Assembly: GCA_029931885.1 (NCBI GenBank)
Contig: JAOZRJ010000070.1
Span: 1 to 7,672 of the forward strand
Direction of reading: 5' to 3'
Source: Candidatus Omnitrophota bacterium
Lineage (GTDB): Bacteria; Omnitrophota; Koll11; Zapsychrales; Aceulaceae
Length of the DNA: 7,672 nt
A program made the translations under genes and the position numbers. Shown here piece by piece: positions 1-6,153 of the stretch; the stretch's first letter is position 1; every line of letters begins with the position of its first letter. The notes under the pieces were generated by a model. It ran no database searches and had not been told where the DNA came from. It worked only from the letters and a program-made list of their open reading frames with translations.

Positions 1-2
1 AA

Positions 3-884
3 GAAAATATTACTGAAGGCAATTTTTATTTTAGTTTTCAGCAAAGCGGTAAAACCAGAAAGCTTTTAGATCCTATCGTTCAGCCGACACGCATTTTTGG
101 TAGATCTAAAGATTTTGTTTATCCAAAAGCATTTTTAGAGAATGGAAATTTTGAAGTTTTAGGTAAGCAGAAAACAAGCAATAAGACGCCATGCGCGATG
201 AGCCTTGCAAAGGTTTCATTGGCTAGCAAAAAAGAGGTGTTGATTACTTCTTTGATAGGTCATATTCATAGTGCAAATCAGCTTAATAAGGTTGTAAAAA
301 AGACTGTTGATGGGGGATATGTCGAGGAAAAGATAGCTAGAAGTCAGGAAGTAGTAAACGAAATCCGAAATTTTATGCTTACGAATAGTAATTCGAGTCA
401 ATTTGATTTATATTCAATGCAAACATTCTTAGATAATGTTTTGCGAGGTGGTTTACCGATTTCATTAAAGACAGAAGATGGAAGTGTTGTTTTTAATGTG
501 TTTAGCCGTAAACATGGTGATCCTGAGCGTGATTATAATTATTTTGTGTTAAACCCTACGTTTTTATCTCAAGGAAATGGAAATTATCGAGATGTTAATC
601 AGAATCGCAGAAATGATGTTTGGTTTAATCGCGATGTTAAAGATACAGGCATTATTAATTTCTTAAATTTGGTTCAAGCGGATGGATATAATCCTTTAGT
701 CATAAAAGGTACCTCTTTCTTTCTTAAGAATTCTAAGCTTATAGATCAGTTGATAAAGCAATATGTGTGCGATAAACAAGCAGGGCAGATTGTCAAAGAA
801 TTATTAAAGAAAGATTTTCTTCCAGGTCAGCTGCTTAAAGTTATTTCTGAGAAAGACATTAAATTAAAAATAAAATTAAAATAA
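3..884 (+). CDS. GH94-like glycan phosphorylase, N-terminal part (5' partial, ends at an in-frame TAA)
   Basis: The frame is open from base 3 with no stop before 882-884, so the gene begins left of the window; the internal ATG at 198 has no ribosome binding site and lies mid-domain, and I reject it as the start. About 293 residues are visible. The first part looks like the beta-rich N-terminal domain of GH94 enzymes. Bases 585-605 encode YRDVNQN, which corresponds to the R-D-x-x-Q-D motif opening the (alpha/alpha)6 catalytic barrel of cellobiose and chitobiose phosphorylases; the final Asp is Asn here. This is followed by a helix-like stretch and QADGYNP. GH94 enzymes cleave beta-glucosides or beta-N-acetylglucosaminides with phosphate, usually in the cytoplasm. 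The last ten or so codons are low-complexity Lys/Ile/Leu in an A/T-only tract, unlike the rest. The coding sequence resumes in the same frame after the stop, so this is a truncated piece of a larger protein. The family call is from remembered motifs; the substrate is unknown. Confidence 0.75.
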   Translation, partial: ENITEGNFYFSFQQSGKTRKLLDPIVQPTRIFGRSKDFVYPKAFLENGNFEVLGKQKTSNKTPCAMSLAKVSLASKKEVLITSLIGHIHSANQLNKVVKKTVDGGYVEEKIARSQEVVNEIRNFMLTNSNSSQFDLYSMQTFLDNVLRGGLPISLKTEDGSVVFNVFSRKHGDPERDYNYFVLNPTFLSQGNGNYRDVNQNRRNDVWFNRDVKDTGIINFLNLVQADGYNPLVIKGTSFFLKNSKLIDQLIKQYVCDKQAGQIVKELLKKDFLPGQLLKVISEKDIKLKIKLK

Positions 885-892
885 TTTTTATT
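869..892 (+). repeat. A/T-only imperfect inverted repeat at the interrupting stop
   Basis: AATAAAATT (869-877) is complementary to AATTTTTATT (883-892) with one extra T, and the TAA stop overlaps the loop and right arm. It contains no G or C, so a stable RNA hairpin is unlikely. Its likely relevance is as a slippage-prone or indel-prone tract. It is not a convincing terminator. Confidence 0.35.
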
Positions 893-1040
893 AAAAATTT
901 TTTCTTGTTGTCACGTTCGTGAGCTTGCAAATCATGGTGAGGGTTTTTGGACAGATCACTGGACGTATAATTTAGATCTTATCGAAAGTTATCTTAGTAT
1001 TTATCCAGAGCAATTAGGATGTTTACTTTTAGAAGATAAA
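885..1040 (+). other. Conserved GH94-like coding sequence between the in-frame stop and the first possible restart codon
   Basis: This interval is in the same frame as both flanking pieces and contains no stop. From 921 it reads like a conserved core: HGEGFWTDHWTYNL at 933-974, then a helix ending in YLSIYPE. This matches the GH94 pattern of paired acidic residues, then His-x-Trp, then a helix leading to Tyr-Ile-x-x-Thr-Gly-Asp, which follows the R-D-x-x-Q-D motif in the barrel. It has no in-frame ATG, GTG or TTG before 1041, so a protein restarted at 1041 would lose this motif. The first 12 codons (885-920) are A/T-rich and do not look conserved. What is seen is continuous coding character; that this was once one gene is inferred. 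Confidence 0.7.
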
Positions 1041-2621
1041 GTGTTCAGTTTCTTTCATAATGATCACTATGTTTTACCTCGCAGACGTCGCTATGTATTA
1101 ACTGATCGAGGAGCTCGTCAATATCAGTCTGTTGCAAGAATGGCTGAGGATATATTATCTGAGAAAAAAGATAATAAGCTTCGAACTGACAATGGACAAG
1201 GGGATGTTTATTATACGAATCTTGCAGCAAAGCTTTTGTGTATTGTTGCGAATAAGGCTGCTTCACTCGATCCTTCAGGGATTGGTATTGAAATGGAGGC
1301 TGATAAGCCAAATTGGTATGATGCTTTAAATGGTCTTCCTGGGCTTCTCGGTTCTTCTATTTCTGAGACCTTAGAATTAAAGCGTCTTTGTTTATTTTTG
1401 CTTGATTCTCTTACGAAAGTTGGTATTAGTAAAGATAGTTTTTTTGGCGTTTTTGAGGAGTTGGCTGATTTTCTTCTGAATATTCACGATATTTTGCGCA
1501 ATGAATCCTATCCTTTGTCTTATTGGGAAAAAAGCAATGAGGCAAAAGAGAGATATCGACTTTCAGTTTTGCAAGGTATCAGCGGTAAAGAAAAACAAAT
1601 TTCCGTTTCTAAGGTTAGGAAATTATTATCTTCAATTATTGCAAAAATTGATAAAGCTACAAAAATAGCTGAAGGGAAGAGAGGATTGCTATCCACTTAC
1701 TTTAGCCATGAGATTACTCATTATAAAAAACTGGATGCAAAAAATGCTCAAGGTTTTTCTTTTGTCTTGCCGCTTGGCTTTGAAAAGCATGCCTTACCGC
1801 CATTTTTAGAAGGATTTGTTCATGCGCTTAGAGCTGAAAAGAGCCAATCAAAAGCGAAAGGATATTATCAGAAGGTAAAACAAAGCGAATTGTTTGATAA
1901 AAAATTAAAAATGTATAGGGTCAATGGCGATTTGTCTAAAGAATCATCAGAGATTGGACGAGCAAGGATTTTTCCTGCTGGATGGTTGGAGAATCAATCT
2001 ATTTGGCTTCATATGGAATATAAATTTTTATTAGAGCTTTTGAGACGTGGACTTTATAAAGAATTTTATGAGAACTTAGAAAATACGTTAGTGCCATTCT
2101 TAGATCCTAATTTATATAGCCGAAGTATTCTGGAAAATTCTTCTTTTATTGTTAGCAGTGCTCATGAAGATCCTAAAAGTCATGGCCGTGGTTATGTAGC
2201 ACGCTTAAGCGGATCTACAGCCGAATTTGTTCATATTTGGCTTTTTATGAATATTGGATTAAAACCATTCTTTCTTTCGCGAAAGAAAGAATTGCAGTTG
2301 GCTTTTAATCCAATTCTTGAAAAATCTCTTTTTACAACAAAGCCAACAACTATATCTTTTTTAGATAAAAATAAGAAACGCCATCAAATATTTTTACCGA
2401 AGAATACTTATGCGTTTAATTTTCTTGGATCAACATTAACGGTTTATCATAACCCAAAACGCATAGATACTTTTGACAAATCAAAGGCTAGGATTAAGAA
2501 GATTATTTTATCAAGGCTAGGTTCTAAGAAGAACATCGTGATTGATTCAGAAATTATTCCATCTCCTCATGCTCAGCGTGTTAGGGATGGAGAATTCTCT
2601 AGGATTGATATTTATTTTTAA
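1041..2621 (+). CDS. GH94-like glycan phosphorylase, C-terminal part (continuation of the interrupted gene)
   Basis: The GTG at 1041 is the first possible start after the stop, but it lies inside the conserved barrel and only has a weak AGAAG upstream, so I regard it as nominal; the true coding sequence runs from the earlier piece. From GTG it is 526 residues. Motifs in order: NWYDALN at residues 91-97, equivalent to the family D-W-N-D-x-x-N, with Asp94 (1320-1322) in the general-acid position; ENQSIWLH at 1989-2012, equivalent to E-N-G-G-x-x-x-H; and HGRGYVARLSGSTAEF at 2181-2228, equivalent to the H-x-G-R-G ... Y-T-G-S-A phosphate-binding loop, with SGST for TGSA. A C-terminal beta-rich tail ends in DIYF. 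The order and spacing argue for GH94-like fold and possibly retained chemistry. Many substitutions show a divergent subgroup, so substrate cannot be given. A 26-bp palindrome lies at 2267-2292. No terminator hairpin is visible after the stop. Confidence 0.72.
   Translation: MFSFFHNDHYVLPRRRRYVLTDRGARQYQSVARMAEDILSEKKDNKLRTDNGQGDVYYTNLAAKLLCIVANKAASLDPSGIGIEMEADKPNWYDALNGLPGLLGSSISETLELKRLCLFLLDSLTKVGISKDSFFGVFEELADFLLNIHDILRNESYPLSYWEKSNEAKERYRLSVLQGISGKEKQISVSKVRKLLSSIIAKIDKATKIAEGKRGLLSTYFSHEITHYKKLDAKNAQGFSFVLPLGFEKHALPPFLEGFVHALRAEKSQSKAKGYYQKVKQSELFDKKLKMYRVNGDLSKESSEIGRARIFPAGWLENQSIWLHMEYKFLLELLRRGLYKEFYENLENTLVPFLDPNLYSRSILENSSFIVSSAHEDPKSHGRGYVARLSGSTAEFVHIWLFMNIGLKPFFLSRKKELQLAFNPILEKSLFTTKPTTISFLDKNKKRHQIFLPKNTYAFNFLGSTLTVYHNPKRIDTFDKSKARIKKIILSRLGSKKNIVIDSEIIPSPHAQRVRDGEFSRIDIYF
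2267..2292. repeat. 26-bp perfect palindrome inside the GH94-like gene
   Basis: ATTCTTTCTTTCG (2267-2279) is followed without spacer by its exact reverse complement (2280-2292). It encodes FFLSRKKE flanked by Pro and Leu, and the surrounding protein reads normally, so it is not an insertion. As a spacer-free palindrome it could extrude as a cruciform or bind a dimeric protein, but nothing else supports a regulatory role. Confidence 0.8.
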
Positions 2622-2663
2622 GGATGCCCCGAATTATTTTTTTAAAAATTTTATTAAGATAAA

Positions 2664-2671
2664 TTGATAAT
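2664..2671 (+). promoter_or_regulatory. Possible promoter -10 region for the MoxR/Bat operon
   Basis: GATAAT at 2666-2671 matches TATAAT at five of six positions and lies 46 bases before the MoxR start, inside the only sizeable gap between genes. An A/T-rich tract at 2634-2655 lies upstream, but there is no clear -35 element at the right distance. In such AT-rich DNA a match of this quality is common, so this is a weak call. Confidence 0.22.
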
Positions 2672-2703
2672 ATTCATGCCCACAAGTAAAGGTTTATAAG
2701 ATT

Positions 2704-2712
2704 AAAGGAGAG
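2704..2712 (+). promoter_or_regulatory. Strong Shine-Dalgarno site for the MoxR gene
   Basis: AAAGGAGAG ends five bases before the ATG at 2718, with the GGAG core at 2707-2710. This is the only strong ribosome binding site in the window. It fixes the MoxR start and supports this gene as the entry point for ribosomes into the operon; later genes abut or overlap and mostly lack such a site. Confidence 0.8.
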
Positions 2713-2717
2713 ATGAT

Positions 2718-3716
2718 ATGGCAGAAAATAAAGATATTATGGTTATTAATGAAAAAGTTAAAAAAGAAAGTGCATTTCTTGATGGTATTATTTTTGAACT
2801 TGAAAAAATTATTGTTGGGCAAAAATATTTATTAGAACGCCTTTTGGTTTGTCTTTTGGCCAACGGTCATATTTTAATTGAAGGCGTGCCTGGACTTGCA
2901 AAAACAACGGCAGTTAAGGCGTTAGCTTCTGTAATTCAGGCAAAGTTTCAACGTTTGCAATTTACGCCCGATATGCTTCCAGCAGACTTAACTGGAACAG
3001 TTATATACGAACAAAAAATAGGAAATTTTAGCGTAAAAAAAGGTCCAATTTTTGCTAACATCATTCTTGCTGATGAAATTAATAGAGCTCCAGCTAAAGT
3101 TCAGAGTGCCTTGTTAGAGGCCATGCAAGAGCGGCAAGTAACGATCGGAGAAGAAACCTTAAAGCTTGATGATCCTTTTTTAGTTTTGGCAACGCAGAAC
3201 CCAATTGAACAAGAAGGAACGTATCCTTTGCCAGAAGCTCAAGTAGACCGTTTTATGCTAAAAGTTAGCATTACTTATCCGAATAAAGAGGAAGAATATA
3301 AAATTTTAAAAAGGATGTCTTTTACTGATAAAAAAATTGAGGTGCAGAAAATAGTGAGTCCTCAGGATATCATCAGAGCGCGCAGTTTGGTTGATGAAAT
3401 TTATATGGACGAAAAAATTGAACATTATATTGTTAATTTGATTGAAGCAACGCGCAAACCCGAAGAGCATAGTCTTGATGACCTTAAAGGCCTTATCCAA
3501 TACGGAGCTTCTCCTCGCGCAACAATCTATTTAGCCGTTGCTGCCAAAGCCTATGCGTTTATCCAAAGACGCGGATACGTCACTCCCCAGGATGTGAAAT
3601 CCATAGGTCTTGATGTTTTGAGGCATCGTGTTATCCCAAGCTATGAAGCCGAAGCTGAAGAAAAAACATCAGAAGATATTATTAAAAGAATATTTGAAGA
3701 AGTCGAAGTTCCTTAA
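2718..3716 (+). CDS. MoxR-family AAA+ ATPase
   Basis: Cytoplasmic ATPase of the MoxR group (AAA_3 type), which works as a chaperone-like partner of VWA-domain proteins. The 332 residues are the usual length. Visible motifs: Walker A GVPGLAKT at 56-63; Walker B IILADE at 115-120 followed by the family signature INRAPAKVQSALLEAMQERQ; sensor 1 in LATQNPIEQEGTYPLPEAQ around 157-175; a candidate arginine finger in VDRF (Arg178); and sensor 2 GASPR at 263-267. The C-terminal lid includes VLRHRVIP. All catalytic residues seem intact. The start is fixed by a strong Shine-Dalgarno. It leads a tight operon with a DUF58 protein and two VWA membrane proteins, the standard MoxR/Bat arrangement, which implies that it remodels or activates those proteins. 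Family assignment is very secure; the precise substrate is not known from sequence. Confidence 0.97.
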   Translation: MAENKDIMVINEKVKKESAFLDGIIFELEKIIVGQKYLLERLLVCLLANGHILIEGVPGLAKTTAVKALASVIQAKFQRLQFTPDMLPADLTGTVIYEQKIGNFSVKKGPIFANIILADEINRAPAKVQSALLEAMQERQVTIGEETLKLDDPFLVLATQNPIEQEGTYPLPEAQVDRFMLKVSITYPNKEEEYKILKRMSFTDKKIEVQKIVSPQDIIRARSLVDEIYMDEKIEHYIVNLIEATRKPEEHSLDDLKGLIQYGASPRATIYLAVAAKAYAFIQRRGYVTPQDVKSIGLDVLRHRVIPSYEAEAEEKTSEDIIKRIFEEVEVP

Positions 3717-3730
3717 ATTAAATATTTATC

Positions 3731-4621
3731 ATGATTTCAAAAGAGATATTTGAAAAAGTTCGGCGTATCGAAATTACAACATCGCGTCTCGTTAATGACG
3801 TTTTTGCTGGGGCTTACCATAGCGTTTTTAAGGGTCGTGGAATGGAGTTTGATGAGGTACGGGAATATCAGCCCGGAGACGATATTCGCATTATTGACTG
3901 GAATGTTACAGCGCGCACCGGGAAAGCGTATGTGAAAAAATTTGTTGAAGAACGTGAACTCACTGTCATGTTGTTGGTTGATGTATCAAGATCATGTCAG
4001 TTTGCAAGCGTTAATGAATTAAAGAGTAAGCTAGCCGCAGAAATTGCTGCGGTTTTGGCATTTTCCGCTATTCGTAACAATGATAAAGTAGGTCTTGTTA
4101 TTTTTACTGATAGAATCGAAAAATTTATTCCGCCCCGTAAAGGGATTCGTCATGTGTTAAGAGTTATCCGCGAGGTTCTATATTTTAAACCTGAAGGGAA
4201 AGGAACGAATATTTCTTTAAGTTTAGAATATTTAAGTAAGGTAATTACTCGTCGCGCTGTTTCATTTGCTATTTCCGATTTTTTTGAAAATAATACCGCA
4301 GAAAATTTTAAAAAAAGCTTAACTATTGCGAATAAAAAACATGATATCGTGGCAATTACTTTAAACGATCCTAAAGAAAGCAATTTGCCGGACTGCGGAC
4401 TTTTGCGGCTTGAAGACTCCGAAACACAACAAGAAGTTTTAATAGATACAAGCAGTTTTGCGGTGCGTCATCAATATCAAAAGAATGCGCAAAACAGAAT
4501 GGCAGAAAGACAAAAATTATTTGCTTCCTGCAGTGTTGATCATGTTGATATTTCAACAGATCAGCCTTACGCAAAAGAACTTGTAAAGTTTTTTACTAAA
4601 AGGAAAAAACGTTTTCATTAA
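3731..4621 (+). CDS. DUF58 domain protein (VWA-like, MoxR partner)
   Basis: A 296-residue soluble protein with the DUF58 signature around 33-75: KGRGMEFDEVREYQPGDD, then IRIIDWNVTARTGK and a KKFVEERE strand. It is followed by a VWA-like fold with a MIDAS motif D84-V-S86-R-S88, a GTN at 158-160 in the position of the second metal loop, and ISDFF with Asp183 as the third. All metal-binding positions therefore look present. No membrane segments or signal peptide are visible, so it is likely cytoplasmic. It starts 14 bp after the MoxR stop, with no recognisable Shine-Dalgarno in that gap, so coupling to MoxR translation is likely. DUF58 genes next to MoxR are a standard pair; the biochemical function is not settled. 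Confidence 0.95.
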   Translation: MISKEIFEKVRRIEITTSRLVNDVFAGAYHSVFKGRGMEFDEVREYQPGDDIRIIDWNVTARTGKAYVKKFVEERELTVMLLVDVSRSCQFASVNELKSKLAAEIAAVLAFSAIRNNDKVGLVIFTDRIEKFIPPRKGIRHVLRVIREVLYFKPEGKGTNISLSLEYLSKVITRRAVSFAISDFFENNTAENFKKSLTIANKKHDIVAITLNDPKESNLPDCGLLRLEDSETQQEVLIDTSSFAVRHQYQKNAQNRMAERQKLFASCSVDHVDISTDQPYAKELVKFFTKRKKRFH

Positions 4622-4622
4622 A

Positions 4623-5168
4623 ATGATATTTATTAATAATTGTTTTGCCCAGGAATCCGAAGGTTTGCGTGATATCAAATCACCTGTTGATTTTTCTCCA
4701 AATTATTTGTTGGTGTATAGTTTCTTTTTTATTCTTTTATGTTTAGGCGTATTTTTTCTAGTGCGTTTTTTTATGAAGAAATGGTCCAGGCAAAAAAGAA
4801 TACAAGCTCCCAATAAACTACCGCATGAAATTGCTTATGAAAGGCTTGAAGAATTAAAGCGCGCCAATTTTCCTGCCCAGGGAAAAATCAAACAATATTA
4901 TATTGTACTTTCTGATATTGTCCGAAGATATCTTGAGGATCAATTTTTGATCAAGGCTCCAGAAATGACAACCGAGGAATTTTTATATTCTTTGAATCAA
5001 GTCTCGTCATCTGCTGCATCTTGCCGAATATTTTTAAAAGATTTTTTAGATTCTTGCGATTTGGTAAAATTTGCAAAGTATGGCCCTGGCCCGGATGAAA
5101 TTGAAAAAAGTTTTTGCCTTGCAAAAAAACTTATTGATGAAACAAGGCAGGTAGAAGATGGAATTTAA
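4623..5168 (+). CDS. DUF4381-like single-pass membrane protein of the Bat operon
   Basis: A 181-residue protein with a short hydrophobic N-terminus ending in FAQE, then LRDIKSP at 15-21, then one strong transmembrane segment at about 28-50 followed by basic KKWSRQKR. The rest is a helical cytoplasmic domain with KQYYIVLSDIVRRYLED (90-106) and APEMTTEEFLYSL (112-124). The L-R-D-I-x-x-P motif just before the membrane span, and the position between DUF58 and the first VWA gene, match DUF4381 proteins of proteobacterial MoxR operons; the tail differs, so I call it DUF4381-like. The start is one base after the DUF58 stop. No in-frame ATG, GTG or TTG exists upstream before a TAA at 4584, so this ATG is the only sensible start, although it lacks a close Shine-Dalgarno. 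Function is unknown; it may link MoxR or DUF58 to the membrane VWA pair. Confidence 0.8.
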   Translation: MIFINNCFAQESEGLRDIKSPVDFSPNYLLVYSFFFILLCLGVFFLVRFFMKKWSRQKRIQAPNKLPHEIAYERLEELKRANFPAQGKIKQYYIVLSDIVRRYLEDQFLIKAPEMTTEEFLYSLNQVSSSAASCRIFLKDFLDSCDLVKFAKYGPGPDEIEKSFCLAKKLIDETRQVEDGI

Positions 5169-6153
5169 AAGTCCTTGGATTTTTATTTTGCTTCCTATTC
5201 TTTTATTTTTGGTTTATTTTTTTCAGAAAAAAGGAAAAGAGCCATCTTTTAGATTCTCATCGGCATCGCTTTGGAAAGGGATTGAATCCGGCTGGAAAGT
5301 TTGGCTTGGAACGCATGTTGTTTTTTTAAGGATGATTTGTGTTTTCTTTTTTGTTTGCGCACTTGCCGGGCCGCGGCTTGTCTTGGAAGAACGCCGGTAT
5401 AAGGCTGAAGGGATTGATATTGTTCTTGCGATTGATGTCTCGGGAAGTATGGCTGCAGAAGATTTTAAGATTGACGGAAAAAGGCATAATCGTCTTTATG
5501 TTGTTAAAAAAGTTGTTCGGGATTTTATTGAAGAAAGAAAAAATGATCGCATTGGAATGGTTACCTTCGCACGTTTTGCCTATACGGTTTGCCCGTTAAC
5601 ATTTGATCAGGATTGGCTTATTCATAATCTAGAGCGTATTCGTTTTGGACTCATGGAGGACGGCACGGCTGTTGGTTCTGCGATTGCTTCGTCGGTTGCA
5701 CGCCAGGAAGATAGTAAGGCTAAGAGTAAAGTTATTATTTTGTTAACAGATGGTGTTAATAATGCTGGAAAAATTGATCCTGTTTCTGCCGCTGAAATGG
5801 CCAAGGCATTTAACATTCGTATTTATACTATAGGTGCAGGAACAAAGGGTCCTGTGCCTTTTCCGGTTAAAGATTTTTGGGGCCGCACAGTTTATCAGGA
5901 TGTTGAGATTAACCTAGATGATCAAACATTAAAGAAAGTTGCAAAAATAACAGGTGGAAAGTTTTTTCGAGCGATGGACACAGAATCCTTAAAATTAATT
6001 TATCAGGAAATTAACCGTTTAGAAAAAACAGAAATTCAGCAAACGGGATATCGGGAGTACCGACAGTTTTTTTGGATATTTCTATCTTTGGCGTTATTTG
6101 CCTTGCTTTTAGAAATTATTTTAACAAACACTATTATATTAAAAGTTCCTTAA
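5158..6153 (+). CDS. batA: BatA-like membrane-anchored von Willebrand A protein
   Basis: A 331-residue protein with the Bat architecture: two N-terminal membrane helices (about 7-22 and 54-71), a soluble VWA domain from about 85 to 285, and a C-terminal membrane helix at about 303-325. The MIDAS motif is complete: D93-V-S95-G-S97, Thr170 in EDGTAVG, and Asp198 in LTDGVNN. Aerotolerance (Bat) proteins of this kind form inner-membrane complexes with partner VWA and TPR proteins, and are candidate clients of MoxR. The ATG overlaps the end of the preceding gene by 11 bp, with AGG-rich sequence (AAGGCAGG, 5144-5151) six bases upstream as a modest ribosome binding site. It is paired with a second VWA protein immediately downstream, probably an old duplication. 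The batA name is by architecture and order and should be read as batA-like. Confidence 0.9.
   Translation: MEFKSPWIFILLPILLFLVYFFQKKGKEPSFRFSSASLWKGIESGWKVWLGTHVVFLRMICVFFFVCALAGPRLVLEERRYKAEGIDIVLAIDVSGSMAAEDFKIDGKRHNRLYVVKKVVRDFIEERKNDRIGMVTFARFAYTVCPLTFDQDWLIHNLERIRFGLMEDGTAVGSAIASSVARQEDSKAKSKVIILLTDGVNNAGKIDPVSAAEMAKAFNIRIYTIGAGTKGPVPFPVKDFWGRTVYQDVEINLDDQTLKKVAKITGGKFFRAMDTESLKLIYQEINRLEKTEIQQTGYREYRQFFWIFLSLALFALLLEIILTNTIILKVP

Noticed and set aside
198..200. ATG at 198 as a genuine start
   Set aside because: The frame is open and protein-like back to base 3, and no ribosome binding site precedes the ATG.
882..884. TAA read as a sense codon (alternative genetic code)
   Set aside because: TAA ends the MoxR, DUF58, DUF4381-like and BatA genes at their natural family lengths, so it is a normal stop in this genome.
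885..905. Rho-independent terminator after the first stop
   Set aside because: The inverted repeat here has no G or C pairs, and the downstream DNA is still conserved coding sequence.
911..922. Short inverted repeat TCACG/CGTGA just after the stop as a readthrough-stimulating structure
   Set aside because: It has five pairs with a two-base spacer, really four pairs with a four-base loop, which is too weak and too common to support a recoding signal.
882..1041. Single programmed frameshift joining the two GH94-like pieces
   Set aside because: Both pieces are in the same frame, so one shift cannot join them. Only a substitution, readthrough, or two compensating indels could.
2664..2700. TTGATA (2664-2669) and TATAAG (2695-2700) as a paired -35/-10 promoter
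   Set aside because: The spacer is 25 bases, far from about 17, and the resulting transcript start would fall in the Shine-Dalgarno of MoxR.
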